Notes: generated from the letters alone by a model not told the origin. A DNA stretch of 64,000 bases from Gemmatimonadota bacterium (GCA_026387895.1 JAPLKT010000041.1:35611-99610), one strand, 5' to 3'; counted from the stretch's first letter, positions 43,661-54,790 are shown. A program made the numbers and translations.

Positions 43661-46213
43661 ATGTTCGCTCGAACCATCGCCAGTGTATGCGCCCTGGCCC
43701 TGACGGCTGCACAGGCCGTCGCCCAACAGCCTCCAGCGGCCTCTCCGGCCGCTCCGCCCGCCGCGCAGGCTGCCGCGGCAGCTCCCGATGGTGCGGGGCG
43801 CCAGGGGGGCGCTGCAGCGCGTACTGGCCCACGCCCCTATGCGACCGTCGTGCCGTCCCGCGCCCACAGCGAGCGCGGCGGAATCACGGTCCACAAGGTC
43901 GATGACCGGTACCTGTTTGAGGTCCCTGACTCGTTGATGGGGCGCGACTTTCTTTTAGTGAGTCGCATTGCTGGCGTCCCGGCGGGTGCCGGTGGGTTCC
44001 AGTCCGCAGGGAGCTCGCTCAGCGAACGGATGGTACGCTGGGAGCGGGTCACCGATCGCGTGATGCTCAGGAGCATCAGCACGGCGGCCGTGGCCGACGA
44101 CTCACTGCCGATTGCACGCAGTGTGGCACAGAACAACTACGCGCCGATTCTCGCGAGTTTCCCGATCCAAGCGTTTGCCAAAGACAGCAATGCCTATGTG
44201 ATCGACGCGACGGATTTCTTTGCCGGGGACACCCCGGCGTTGTCGGGAGTGAGCGCAGCGGAACGCCGCACATTTGGGGTGCGGCGGTATGATGCTGCGC
44301 GCAGCTATATCACGAGCGTGCGCAGCTTCCCGATCAACATTGAAGTGCGCCACACGCAGACCTTTGACGCGTCGGATCCGCCAGGGGACCGTGGGTCGAG
44401 CACACTGTCGCTCGAGATGCGCCAATCGATGGTGTTGCTGCCCAAGCAGCCCATGAAGTCGCGCAACTTTGATGAACGTGTGGGATTTTTTACCGTGCGT
44501 CGCGTGAACTACGGCCTCGACGTGGAAAAGGCCGGTGAGCAGGAGTTCATCACCCGCTGGCGCTTGGAGCCGAAGGACCCGGCGGCCTACGCTCGCGGCG
44601 AGATGGTGGAGCCAATCAAGCCAATCGTGTATTACATCGACCCCGCCACGCCAACGCGCTGGAAGCGCTACGTGAAGGAAGGCGTGGAGAACTGGCAGAA
44701 GGTGTTCGAGAAAGCGGGTTTCAAGAACGCTATCCTCGCAAAGGAAGCCCCGACGAAAGCGCAGGACCCCGACTGGGATCCGGATGATGCGCGTGTGTCA
44801 ATGGTGCGCTGGGCGGCGAGCCTCGTGCGCAATGCCACGGGACCGCACACCCACGATCCACGCTCTGGCGAGATCATCAACTCCGAGATCACCTGGTATC
44901 ACAACCACATGCGCTCGTATCGCAACTGGTTGATGATGGAGACGGGCGCGGCCAATCCACTGGCACGCTCACTCGATATTCCCGACGAACTCATGGGCGA
45001 GACCATGCGTCAGGTCATCACGCACGAGATCGGCCACGCACTCGGATTGCAGCACAACATGATGGCATCGAGTTCCTTCCCGGTCGATTCGCTCCGCAGC
45101 CCGAGCTTCACCAGCAAGTACGGTGTGAGCGCGACGATCATGGACTACGCGCGTCAGAACTATGTCGCGCAACCAGGCGACGGCCTCAAGCCGGTGGATT
45201 TTATTCGCCGCCTCGGACCCTTCGACGATTTCGCGATCAACTGGGGCTATCGCGTGATCGCCGATGCCAAGACGACCGACGCCGAGAAGCCGACGCTGAA
45301 CCGCTGGCTCACGAACCAGACGGGCCTCTTTCCGTATCGGTATGTGTCGCAAGGCGTCGGCGGGGCTGATCCGCGCAACCAGACCGAAGACCTCGGCGAT
45401 GATGCCGTGAAGGCCACCACCTACGCCGTGGCGAACTACAAGCGCATGATCCCACAGCTGCCCAAGTGGACGGCCACAGCCGGCGAGGATTACGGCGACC
45501 TTGAAGAACTATACACCGAGTCGCTCGGCCGCTTCTTCGGCATGATGGGACATGTGACGACCGTTATTGGCGGAGTGAACGTCGACCTGAAGACGTCGGA
45601 GATGTCTGGCGCCGTGTACACTATTGTGCCGAAGGCCAAGCAGCAGGCGGCGCTCACCTTCCTGAGTCAGACGGTGTTCACGACCCCGGAATGGCTGCAG
45701 CCCAAGGATATTACGTCACGTATCGGACCGTCGAACACGTTGGCGACGCGGCAAGCAGCCGTGGTGACGTCGTTGCTGAGTTCTGCGCGCCTAGCGCGGC
45801 TTGGGGAGTCGGAGAAGTACGACGCGACCAACGCGTATCCGTTGGCCGAGTTTATGTCCGACATCAAGCGCGAGATGTGGGGGAGCATGAGCGCGGGGCC
45901 GGCGCCCGATGTGAATCGTCGCCAGCTGCAGCGCGTGTATGTACAGCGGTTGGGTGCGCTGGTGAATCCGCCGGCCGCTCCATCTGGGGGCCCTGGCGGG
46001 GCAGGGGGCGCTGCCGCAGCACCACGTATCTTCCCGTTCGTGACGGCGCAGAATGTGGAGCGGAGCGACGTGCCGGCCCTCGCCCGCGCGCAGCTACGCG
46101 AGATCCAGCGTGAGGCAGTTACCGCAGCGGGAACAGCGAAGGGCGCCGTGGCGCGTGCGCACTGGGCGGATATTGCGGACCGCGTGAAGGAGATTCTCGA
46201 GCCCAAGAAGTAG
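43661..46213 (+). CDS. exported zinc-dependent metalloprotease (DUF5117/DUF5118-type)
   Basis: VITHEIGHALGLQHNMMASSSFPVDSLRSPSFTSKYGVSATIMDYARQNYVAQPGDG; signal MFARTIASVCALALTAAQAVAQ. Confidence 0.9.
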   Translation: MFARTIASVCALALTAAQAVAQQPPAASPAAPPAAQAAAAAPDGAGRQGGAAARTGPRPYATVVPSRAHSERGGITVHKVDDRYLFEVPDSLMGRDFLLVSRIAGVPAGAGGFQSAGSSLSERMVRWERVTDRVMLRSISTAAVADDSLPIARSVAQNNYAPILASFPIQAFAKDSNAYVIDATDFFAGDTPALSGVSAAERRTFGVRRYDAARSYITSVRSFPINIEVRHTQTFDASDPPGDRGSSTLSLEMRQSMVLLPKQPMKSRNFDERVGFFTVRRVNYGLDVEKAGEQEFITRWRLEPKDPAAYARGEMVEPIKPIVYYIDPATPTRWKRYVKEGVENWQKVFEKAGFKNAILAKEAPTKAQDPDWDPDDARVSMVRWAASLVRNATGPHTHDPRSGEIINSEITWYHNHMRSYRNWLMMETGAANPLARSLDIPDELMGETMRQVITHEIGHALGLQHNMMASSSFPVDSLRSPSFTSKYGVSATIMDYARQNYVAQPGDGLKPVDFIRRLGPFDDFAINWGYRVIADAKTTDAEKPTLNRWLTNQTGLFPYRYVSQGVGGADPRNQTEDLGDDAVKATTYAVANYKRMIPQLPKWTATAGEDYGDLEELYTESLGRFFGMMGHVTTVIGGVNVDLKTSEMSGAVYTIVPKAKQQAALTFLSQTVFTTPEWLQPKDITSRIGPSNTLATRQAAVVTSLLSSARLARLGESEKYDATNAYPLAEFMSDIKREMWGSMSAGPAPDVNRRQLQRVYVQRLGALVNPPAAPSGGPGGAGGAAAAPRIFPFVTAQNVERSDVPALARAQLREIQREAVTAAGTAKGAVARAHWADIADRVKEILEPKK

Positions 46214-46231
46214 CCAGCGCTTTTCCAATAC

Positions 46232-46268
46232 AAAGCGGCCCCCACCGGATGACGGTGGGGGCCGCTTT
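46232..46268. terminator. bidirectional-looking terminator hairpin between convergent genes
   Basis: AAAGCGGCCCCCACC-GGATGAC-GGTGGGGGCCGCTTT perfect 15-bp stem. Confidence 0.88.
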
Positions 46269-46284
46269 CGTTGGATGCGAGTGT

Positions 46285-48750
46285 CTACTGTCGGGCGTCG
46301 CGAGCGGAGCGAAGCTTGGCGATCGTGGAGTCCGCACCAACGAACAATCCGGGCGTCCACTTTCCGTTGCGCAGTACGTCGCGGTAGATCGACGCCTGCT
46401 CGTAGGCGTTGACGCCAAGCCCGGCCAAGTACTGCAGGCGCAGGTTCTTGTCGCGGTTGACCTCAGCGTTGGCGAGGTAGCCCTGCATGTCCTGCGCGCG
46501 ACCGGCGAAGGTCGAGAGGAGGTCGATGGCCGAGTTCATGCCAATCTCGCGAAGCGACTGCTTGACGATAGCGAACTCCGGGCGGTCGGGGCGGGCCTGC
46601 ACGTCATCGACGTTGATCGGCTCCGGCTTGAGCTGGCCGACAAGCACCATATCGTAGCCCTGACCGTTGTAGGTGTTGCCGAACACCATGGCGTCGGGGA
46701 AGGCCTCGAAGAAGGTGGCCATCTCGCTTTTCACTGCCGGCGTGCCACTCTCGTAGAGCTGCACGAAGACCGTGACGATGCCGCCAGGGTTCAGATGGCG
46801 CTTGGCCTCCTCCCAGAACTCCTTGGAGTAGAGCGACGCGGCACCCTTCACCCACGGGTCGAACGGATCGCTGGTGATCGCGTCGAATTTCTCGTGCGTG
46901 GTCAGGAGGAAGTGGCGCGCATCGTCGATTTGCACGTGCGTCTTCGGGTTGCGCACCACGTTGTAGTTGTGCTCGCCGAACAGCTCACTCACCACCTTGG
47001 GCACGAGTGGCTCGATCTCAGCGATGGTGAGTTTCTGCACCATGGGGCTGATGCTGACCGCGCCAGCGGTGACACCGGCGCCGCAGCCGATGTTCATCAC
47101 GCTCTTCGGATCTTTCGTGAGGAGCGTGGTGAGGTGTCCGAGCATGCGTTGGAGTCGCATATCCTGCGGCTCGCTCGAGGCCTGCACCTTGCCCGCGTTG
47201 TGATAATTGCGGACGCCGTTCGACAGTTCGGAGACGGCCATCGAGGAGTTCATCCCCTCGCCAACGAACAACCAGTTGCCGTGCGCGTTCACGTACGTCG
47301 CGCTGTAGCGGCCGTAGCCAACCAGCAGCGCGGGCACCGGGATTACGGTACGGCCGATGTAGATCGCGAGTGCGACCACACCGGCGGCACTCACGAGATT
47401 GCGGGGAGCGAGCGTAAATCCAGTTTCGCCCTCACTGCGGATCGTGGCAATGAGCACGAGCGACGCAAGCGCCGCCATTCCCATCAACACCTGCTGCGAA
47501 TGCTGCGTGCCGATAGCGGCAATCATCCACAGGCTGGCGACGAGCGCGCCGAAGATCGCTCCCACGGTGTTCGCGGCGTACACGGTGCCCACGAGACGCG
47601 CCGGATCATCCCCGCGCTCGGCGACACTCGCGAGTGCGAGCGGGAAGCTGGCGCCCCACAGGATCGCGGCCGGGAGCACCGCCCAGAGGCAGCGCAGGAA
47701 GTCGACCGGGAACTGGAACCAGGGCGAGATCGCAAGCTGCGGATTGATCGGCCAATACATCAGCGTCTGCGTTTCGCTGTAGGCGGCCCAGCCGATGGCG
47801 AGCACGATGAGTGCCTGAACCCCCGCAAGTATCACGCGCGGGCGCGAGCTGCTGCGCGCGATCACGGCGCCGAGGCTGCTGCCGATACCGAGGCCGACGA
47901 GCACCGCGGCGAGAATCATCGAGAAGGTGTAGGTCGTGCCACCCAGGAGCAGCGTGAGCAAGCGCGTCCAAATGACTTCGGCAGCGAGAGCTGTAGCGCC
48001 AGATAGTGCGATGGCGATGTAGACCGGCGTGCTGCCGGCGGGGCGGTGGATCAGTGGAGCGGCGGCTTCGCTGGCCGCGTCGAATGCTGGCGTCGTGCGT
48101 GGGTTGGCGGTCGCGATTGCCCAGCCCACAAAGGCCACGAGGGCATTGAGTGCCGCGGCGACATAGGTAGCCGTGGCGCCGTCGTATACGCGCAGCAGAT
48201 AGAACCCGGTGAACAGGCAGCCAAAGACGGCGCCGGCGATGTTGCCGCCGTAGAAGAAGCCAAGCCAGCTCACACCGGTCGGCGTCGTCTCGACCCAGCG
48301 CGCGACCGCGGGAAGGGTGGCACCCATGAGAATCGTGGGAACCGCGAGGAACAGCGCGCAGAACAGTCCACGAAGAAGCAGCCCGCTGATGCCAGGGCCA
48401 CCAATCGAGGTGTAGAGCCCGCCAGCATGCGGCAGAATAAACAGAATCAGAAGTCCGGAGATCCCGATACCCGCCTCAAGTTTCGCATAGACCTTGAGCG
48501 GGTGTTCGTTTGACTTCACGAATCGCGGGAGCAGCAGGCTCCCCAAGCACATCCCACCCATAAAGGTGCCGAGTACGGCGCCTAGGGAGATCGCCGAGGA
48601 GCCGACAATCAGGGAGAGTTCTTGGTACCAGACAATCTCGTAGATCAGGGCCGCGCAGCCGCTCCCAATAAAGAGGAGAATCAGCAGCGGGAGGAATCGG
48701 GGGGACTCGGCGGCGGCGTCGCGCGGGGAGCCCTGCTTTCTGCTCTTCAT
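46285..48750 (-). CDS. fused MFS-like membrane / spermidine synthase-like protein
   Basis: Many TM helices (FLPLLILLFIGSGCAALIYEIVWYQELSLIVGSS) then SAM-binding VMNIGCGAGVTAGAVSISP, DDARHFLLTTHEKFDAITSDPFDPWVKG; ATG 48750 preferred over 48903. Confidence 0.85.
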   Translation of the reverse strand: MKSRKQGSPRDAAAESPRFLPLLILLFIGSGCAALIYEIVWYQELSLIVGSSAISLGAVLGTFMGGMCLGSLLLPRFVKSNEHPLKVYAKLEAGIGISGLLILFILPHAGGLYTSIGGPGISGLLLRGLFCALFLAVPTILMGATLPAVARWVETTPTGVSWLGFFYGGNIAGAVFGCLFTGFYLLRVYDGATATYVAAALNALVAFVGWAIATANPRTTPAFDAASEAAAPLIHRPAGSTPVYIAIALSGATALAAEVIWTRLLTLLLGGTTYTFSMILAAVLVGLGIGSSLGAVIARSSSRPRVILAGVQALIVLAIGWAAYSETQTLMYWPINPQLAISPWFQFPVDFLRCLWAVLPAAILWGASFPLALASVAERGDDPARLVGTVYAANTVGAIFGALVASLWMIAAIGTQHSQQVLMGMAALASLVLIATIRSEGETGFTLAPRNLVSAAGVVALAIYIGRTVIPVPALLVGYGRYSATYVNAHGNWLFVGEGMNSSMAVSELSNGVRNYHNAGKVQASSEPQDMRLQRMLGHLTTLLTKDPKSVMNIGCGAGVTAGAVSISPMVQKLTIAEIEPLVPKVVSELFGEHNYNVVRNPKTHVQIDDARHFLLTTHEKFDAITSDPFDPWVKGAASLYSKEFWEEAKRHLNPGGIVTVFVQLYESGTPAVKSEMATFFEAFPDAMVFGNTYNGQGYDMVLVGQLKPEPINVDDVQARPDRPEFAIVKQSLREIGMNSAIDLLSTFAGRAQDMQGYLANAEVNRDKNLRLQYLAGLGVNAYEQASIYRDVLRNGKWTPGLFVGADSTIAKLRSARDARQ

Positions 48751-48991
48751 GGCACCAGGGAAGATGTGAACGGCAGCACTTACCATATAGACGCATCGCC
48801 CCCGGCGGATGTTGTCGTCGGACGGGGCGGGCGGGTGGAAGCTGGAGGGCGGTGCACCCCCTCGCAAGCCGAGGCGGCCGACCTGCGGCGCGCGCGCCAA
48901 CACACGGGTGCAGGGATTGGCGCCTCCGGCTCCAGTTCGTACCTTCTAAGCAACCTCGGCCCAATGATATGCGCGAACCCCGTCAACACCG

Positions 48992-49735
48992 ATGATCGCC
49001 GTTCGACAGCTGCGAAAACATTACGGCACCTTCACTGCCGTGAATGGGATCGACTTTGAGGTCCAGCCAGGAGAAGTCCTCGGACTTGTTGGTCCGAACG
49101 GGGCGGGGAAGACCACCACGCTGCGCTGTCTCGCGGGGATCATCGCCCCTTCAAGCGGTAGCGTCGAGATTTGCGGGCACGATATCCAGCGCGACGGAGT
49201 CGCGGCCAAGCGCGGGCTCGCGTTTATCCCCGACGAGCCGGCCCTCTTCGACTATCTGACCGTTGAGGAGCATCTGCGTTTTATTGCGCGGCTCTACGGC
49301 GTCACCGACGCTGAGCAGCGTATCGCGCCGCTACTTGGCGAACTCGAACTTTCGGAGAAACGCACCACGCTTCCTGGAGAGCTCTCGCGCGGCATGCGCC
49401 AGAAGCTCGCGATTGCCTGCGGGCTGCTGCACGACCCCAACGTGCTCGTGCTCGATGAGCCACTCACCGGTCTCGACCCTGGCGGCATGCGTCGCATGCG
49501 CGCGACCATCGTTGCACGTGCGGCGGCAGGGACGTCGGTCATCCTGAGTTCGCACCTGCTCACATTGGTCGAGGAACTTTGCACGAAGCTGCTGGTGATT
49601 CGGCGCGGTGAGTGCGTCGCCTATGGCACGCTGCCGCAGATTGTCGAGACGCATCCGGAGCTTGCGGGGCTCTCGCTCGAAGAGGTGTTCCTCGCGCTCA
49701 CCGGAGATGGTCAGTCTCGCGACATGAGCACGTGA
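48992..49735 (+). CDS. ABC transporter ATP-binding protein
   Basis: GLVGPNGAGKTTTLRCLAGII; LSRGMRQKLAIACGLLHDPNVLVLDEPLTGLDP. Confidence 0.95.
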   Translation: MIAVRQLRKHYGTFTAVNGIDFEVQPGEVLGLVGPNGAGKTTTLRCLAGIIAPSSGSVEICGHDIQRDGVAAKRGLAFIPDEPALFDYLTVEEHLRFIARLYGVTDAEQRIAPLLGELELSEKRTTLPGELSRGMRQKLAIACGLLHDPNVLVLDEPLTGLDPGGMRRMRATIVARAAAGTSVILSSHLLTLVEELCTKLLVIRRGECVAYGTLPQIVETHPELAGLSLEEVFLALTGDGQSRDMST

Positions 49736-51441
49736 TTCACGCCTTCGCGTATCTGATCCGCACGAGCATACGGAACCGACTCGCCAGTCAGGCGCGTCGG
49801 TTGCGCCAGCCCGTGTACGCATTGGCCGCGCTGTGTGGGCTGGCCTATTTCTGGTTTGTGTATTTCCGGCGCGACGCGAGCGGTCGCGCAGGAGCGCCCG
49901 TCTTTTCCACTGAGATAGGCGCCTTTGTTCCGTTGCTGATTCTGCTCTATCTCGCTTGGGCTTGGGTGTTCGGCGCCGACAAAACCGCGCTCGCCTTTAC
50001 CCCCGCCGAGGTCTCGTTTCTGTTTCCCGCGCCGGTCACGCGACGGCAGCTGATCTGGTTCAAACTTGCACGCGGGCAAGTCCAGATTCTGCTCACGGCC
50101 ACGCTCTGGGTGGCGCTTTTTCACAAAGGGGCGGAGACGCTGTCGCCGGTTCTGCGCGTCGTGGGATTCGTCATCTTCTTGTCGACGCTGAATCTGCACC
50201 GGCTTGGCGTGGCACTCGCGCACGCGTCGTCGACGGAGCATGGCTGGCGAGGGGCGCGGCGTCATGCGCTGCCAATCGTAGTGCTCAGCGCGATTGCCGC
50301 CGCGACCACGTGGGGATTGTGGCATGCGGTTGCTGCGGCGTGGGCGATGCGAGAAGTGAGCGATGGACTGAGGCTCGTGTCGCTGGCACTGCAAACCGGC
50401 CCCGTGAGCATGGCGTTGTGGCCCATCCGTGCAACGATCGGCGTTGCGTTCGCCGAAACCGCCTCCCAGTGGGTGCAGGCGCTTCCGGCCGCGCTCGCCG
50501 TTCTCTTGGTGAACCTTGTCTGGGTGGCGCGGGCGGATCACGCCTTTGAGGAATCGGCGGCGGAGGCATCCGCTATTCAGGCACGGAGAATCGCGGCGAT
50601 GCGCGCGCGCCGGACTGGCGGAGTGACTCTCGCCCCCAAGGTCAATGCAACCCGCACCATCCCGCTCGCGCCGCGCGGGAGTCCGTGGGTCGCAATCGTG
50701 TGGAAGAACTTCATGTCACTGATGCGAAGCGGCGGACTTCAGACGGTGTTGTGGCCCGGGGTGATTGCGATCGGTGTGGCGATTGGCTTCTCGGAACGGT
50801 CCGAGGTCACCGCGAAAATGCTCGTGGCATTGATGCCGTTCCTCGCGGTTATGCTCGCGTTCTTCGCGCCCATGTTCACGCGCAACGATTTGCGAGCGGA
50901 CCTCCTGCATCTCCCGATGCTCAAAACGTTGCCGCTGAATGGACGCCAGATTGTGATGGCGCAGGTCTTGGGAGGGGCCCTTCCCGTGGCACTCGGGCAG
51001 GCACTCCTCGTGGTTGCCGCGGTGATTGCCAACGGGAACACGGGAACCGAGAAGTCGGTCCCGCTCTGGCTGATGTCGGGATTCGCGGTCGCATCCCCCG
51101 TGGTGCTCATCGCGCTCAATGCGGCCAACTTTGCGATTCACGATGGCATCGCCCTGCTGTTTCCGGCCTGGGTCCGGCTTGGTTCGGGTGGTCCCGGCGG
51201 CATTGAGACCATGGGCCTGGGGATCCTGACCTTCCTTGCGGTGGCGGTGGCGCTCCTGCTCCTCCTGATCGTCCCGGCCGCGGTCGGCGTGGGTGTCTAC
51301 TTTGGCATCGGCGCGCACCACGTGATGGCCCTCGTGGCGGGGCTTGCGCTGGGTTCGGTGCTCCTCGGCGGCGAGGTTTGGCTGTTCATCGCCGCCCTTG
51401 GGCGGGCCTTTGAGCGTGTGGAGCCGACGCAAGTCGCCTAG
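49732..51441 (+). CDS. ABC transporter permease (ABC-2/exporter type)
   Basis: Multiple TM helices; GTGA overlap with the ATPase gene; start 49732 chosen over 49612. Confidence 0.85.
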   Translation: MIHAFAYLIRTSIRNRLASQARRLRQPVYALAALCGLAYFWFVYFRRDASGRAGAPVFSTEIGAFVPLLILLYLAWAWVFGADKTALAFTPAEVSFLFPAPVTRRQLIWFKLARGQVQILLTATLWVALFHKGAETLSPVLRVVGFVIFLSTLNLHRLGVALAHASSTEHGWRGARRHALPIVVLSAIAAATTWGLWHAVAAAWAMREVSDGLRLVSLALQTGPVSMALWPIRATIGVAFAETASQWVQALPAALAVLLVNLVWVARADHAFEESAAEASAIQARRIAAMRARRTGGVTLAPKVNATRTIPLAPRGSPWVAIVWKNFMSLMRSGGLQTVLWPGVIAIGVAIGFSERSEVTAKMLVALMPFLAVMLAFFAPMFTRNDLRADLLHLPMLKTLPLNGRQIVMAQVLGGALPVALGQALLVVAAVIANGNTGTEKSVPLWLMSGFAVASPVVLIALNAANFAIHDGIALLFPAWVRLGSGGPGGIETMGLGILTFLAVAVALLLLLIVPAAVGVGVYFGIGAHHVMALVAGLALGSVLLGGEVWLFIAALGRAFERVEPTQVA

Positions 51442-51544
51442 CCCTGAGCCACGCACGGTGGCAATTTTTCTCAAGGTCCGCGCCGTCGAACTCCGTCGGC
51501 GCGCCACGAAGCACCATGACATTCCATCGAACTGAGGCATTCGC

Positions 51545-54500
51545 ATGCGCGGAATGCACCTGAACGTCGCTCGCCGGCTCCTGCTCTGGTCGCTTGTCGC
51601 GACCGCCTCGCTCACTGCACAGGGCCGCGGCGGCCGAGGCCAAGCGCCTCCACCACCGCCAATGCAGTTCCAACTGCTCGGTCCTTCGGCGGGCGGCCGT
51701 GTCTCCGCTGTGACCGGCGTGCCGGGTGACCTGCGCACGTGGTACGTGGGCGGCGCCTCCGGTGGCGTGTGGAAGAGCACCGACGACGGCAACACCTTTA
51801 CACCGATCTTCGACAAGCAGAGCGCTCAAGCAATCGGCGCGCTCGCTGTAGCCCCCAGCGACCCGAATCAGGTCTGGGCGGGGACCGGTGAAGCCTGGGC
51901 GATTCGCGATGCCGACGTCGTAGGCGATGGCATCTACAAGTCCACCGACGCCGGTGCCACCTGGACCAACATGGGGCTCGCCGAAGTGGGCCGTATTGGC
52001 CGCGTGATTGTGCATCCGACGAATCCGAATGTGGTGTACGTCTGCGCCCTTGGGCGCGCGACTGGGCCGCAAGCCGAACGCGGTGTGTATCGCACCGACG
52101 ACGGCGGCAAGACGTGGAAGTTGTCGCTTCACGTGAATGACGACACCGGCTGCTCGGGGCTCTCGCTCGACCAGAAAGACCCGAACACGCTCGTCGCGGG
52201 GATGTGGCAGGTCGTGATGAAGACGTACTCCATGACCAGTGGCGGCCCGTCGAGTGCGATTTATATCACGCACGATGCCGGCGTGAACTGGACGAAGGTC
52301 GTCCACACCGGACTCCCCAAGTCGCCGGTTGGAAAGATTGACGTGGCAATCGCTCCATCAGATTCGAAGCGCATCTATGCGCTGATTCAGACCGACGGCC
52401 AAGGTTCTGTCTGGCGTTCCGATGATGGCGGTCTCGTGTGGAAGGTCGTGAGCTGGGCCCGCCCGTTGATTGGGCGTGCCGGCTACTACATCAAGATCAT
52501 GGTGTCGCCCACAGACCCGAACGAAGTCTTGATCGCCAACAGTAGCTTTTTCCGCTCCACCGACGGCGGCGCAAACTTCGCCACCACGAACTGGGGCGGC
52601 GACAATCACGACATCTGGTGGGATCCCAAGAATGCGGATCACTTTGGGCTCACCAACGACTTGAACGCTCGCTTTACCAGCGATCACGGTCGCACTTGGA
52701 TTCAGGCCACGCTCCCCGTGGCGCAGATGTACCACGTGGCGATTGATCAGCAGGCGCCGTATTGGGTCTACGGCAATCGTCAGGACAACACCACCATGCG
52801 TGGGCCGAGCAACGCGCCAGAAGCGCCGCCAGCCACGGGCGGTCGTGCGGCCAACTCGGTGTTCGGCGGCGGTGGTGGCGGTGGTGGCCGCGGTGGCTTC
52901 GGTGGAGGATTCACGACCTGGGACCACGCGATCGGCGGATGCGAATCGGGCTTTGTGTTGCCCGACATCACCAATCCGGATATCGTCTGGGCTACCTGCT
53001 ACGGCAACACGGTCACGCGCTACGACGCCAAGACCAAGCTCGCGCGCTCGGTGAGCCCGTGGCAGCATACGCTCGACTCGCCGCCAAATGCGAGCAAGTA
53101 TCGCTGTCACTGGACCCCGCCGCTCGCCATTGATCCGTTCGACCACAACACCGTGTACTACGGCTGTCAGGTCATTTTCAAAACAACGACCGCGGGGCAG
53201 AGCTGGAGCGTCATCAGCCCGGATCTCTCGCTGAACGATCCGCGCTATGTGGTGCCCTCAGGCGGGCTTATCGGTGATAACTTGGGTCAGTTCTATGGCT
53301 CGCTCGTGTTCGCGATCGCGCCGAGCGAAATCCAGCGCAACCTGATCTGGGCCGGCACCAACGACGGTCAGCTCTGGGTCACGCGCGACGGTGGCGGCAA
53401 GTGGACCAATGTGTCCAAGAACATGCCGGGCCTTCCACCGATGGGAACCGTGCGCAAGATCGAACCCTCGCACTTTGATCCAGGCACTGCCTACGCAGCC
53501 ATCGATCTGCACATGATGGACGACCGCGCGCCGTACCTCTACAAGACCACGGATTTCGGTGCGTCCTGGACCAAGATCAGTGGTGGTCTCCCGAACAAGG
53601 GACCACTCGGCTACCTCATGAGCGTCGCCGAAAATCCCAACAAGAAGGGGATGCTGTTCGCTGGCACCGGGAACGCGTTCCATTACTCGATGGATGACGG
53701 CCTGACCTGGACGCAGTTCCAGGAAGGGCTCCCCGCGAGTCCTGTGTCGTGGATTGTGGTGGCCAAGCAGGCACACGATGTCGTTGTGTCGACGTATGGT
53801 CGCGGGATCTTCGTGTTGCGCGACATCACCACGCTCGAGCAGAAGGCGAACGTAGCGGCCGACGCTGCGGTGCATCTCTTTGCGCCGCATTCGGCGTACC
53901 GTGAGCCGCGCGGCGGAAGTGCGGTCATCCGCTACCAACTCAAGGCTGCGCCTGTGGATTCCGTGAAGGATTCCCTGACCGTAGAGATTCTTGATGCGAA
54001 GGGCGCGGTGGTGCGCACCATTCGCACCTGGGCGCGCGCCGGCCTGAATCAGGCAACATGGGATCTGCGCTACGACTCACCCAAGCAGGTCGAGATGCGC
54101 ACGATTTCGCCGAGTAATCCCAAGATTTGGGACGACCCGCGGTTCAAGGGAAAGAAGACCCGCCCCGTGGATCACTGGGGCATTCAGGGCGCGCAGACCG
54201 CGGGCCCGCTCGCGGTGCCCGGCGACTACACGGTACGGTTGATCGCGGCGGGCCAGCGTTTGCAGCAACCGCTGAAAGTGCTAAAAGATCCGATTATGGA
54301 GTCGAGCGATGCGGATCTTGCGGCGAGCCTAGCCGCACAGGTTCGCGTGCGCGATGCCATGAACGAATCGTCGGCGATTGCAAATGAGATTGAAGTGATG
54401 CGCAAGCGCATCGAGGACCAGCTCGCAACGGATACCGTGCCCGCTTCAGCGAAAGCGGCACTTGCTGACATGGAAAAGAAGTTGCTCGCCGTCGAGCTCA

Positions 54501-54790
54501 AGGTGCTTACCAAGGCCGACCTCGAGAGCGACGACAAGTATTTCGTTGAACCGTTCGGGCTCTACATGGGATTGATCTGGCTCAATGGCGAAGTCGGGAC
54601 CGGCGCCGGTGACGTGGCGGGTGGCGCCGACTACAAGCCAACGGATGCGAGCATGAACTGGCTCGGCGATCTGGAAAAAGCGCTCGTGACTGCGAAGGCT
54701 GCGCACAAGGCGCTGATGGAGGGCGATGTGGCGGCGTTCGAGAAGCAGTTCCCGGGACGTCTCCGGCCGGCGCCGTCGTTTATTCCGTAG
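51545..54790 (+). CDS. exported sortilin/VPS10-like Asp-box (BNR) beta-propeller protein
   Basis: Repeated SxDxGxTW boxes (YKSTDAGATWTN, WRSDDGGLVWKV, YKTTDFGASWTK, YSMDDGLTWTQ); signal peptide. Confidence 0.88.
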   Translation: MRGMHLNVARRLLLWSLVATASLTAQGRGGRGQAPPPPPMQFQLLGPSAGGRVSAVTGVPGDLRTWYVGGASGGVWKSTDDGNTFTPIFDKQSAQAIGALAVAPSDPNQVWAGTGEAWAIRDADVVGDGIYKSTDAGATWTNMGLAEVGRIGRVIVHPTNPNVVYVCALGRATGPQAERGVYRTDDGGKTWKLSLHVNDDTGCSGLSLDQKDPNTLVAGMWQVVMKTYSMTSGGPSSAIYITHDAGVNWTKVVHTGLPKSPVGKIDVAIAPSDSKRIYALIQTDGQGSVWRSDDGGLVWKVVSWARPLIGRAGYYIKIMVSPTDPNEVLIANSSFFRSTDGGANFATTNWGGDNHDIWWDPKNADHFGLTNDLNARFTSDHGRTWIQATLPVAQMYHVAIDQQAPYWVYGNRQDNTTMRGPSNAPEAPPATGGRAANSVFGGGGGGGGRGGFGGGFTTWDHAIGGCESGFVLPDITNPDIVWATCYGNTVTRYDAKTKLARSVSPWQHTLDSPPNASKYRCHWTPPLAIDPFDHNTVYYGCQVIFKTTTAGQSWSVISPDLSLNDPRYVVPSGGLIGDNLGQFYGSLVFAIAPSEIQRNLIWAGTNDGQLWVTRDGGGKWTNVSKNMPGLPPMGTVRKIEPSHFDPGTAYAAIDLHMMDDRAPYLYKTTDFGASWTKISGGLPNKGPLGYLMSVAENPNKKGMLFAGTGNAFHYSMDDGLTWTQFQEGLPASPVSWIVVAKQAHDVVVSTYGRGIFVLRDITTLEQKANVAADAAVHLFAPHSAYREPRGGSAVIRYQLKAAPVDSVKDSLTVEILDAKGAVVRTIRTWARAGLNQATWDLRYDSPKQVEMRTISPSNPKIWDDPRFKGKKTRPVDHWGIQGAQTAGPLAVPGDYTVRLIAAGQRLQQPLKVLKDPIMESSDADLAASLAAQVRVRDAMNESSAIANEIEVMRKRIEDQLATDTVPASAKAALADMEKKLLAVELKVLTKADLESDDKYFVEPFGLYMGLIWLNGEVGTGAGDVAGGADYKPTDASMNWLGDLEKALVTAKAAHKALMEGDVAAFEKQFPGRLRPAPSFIP

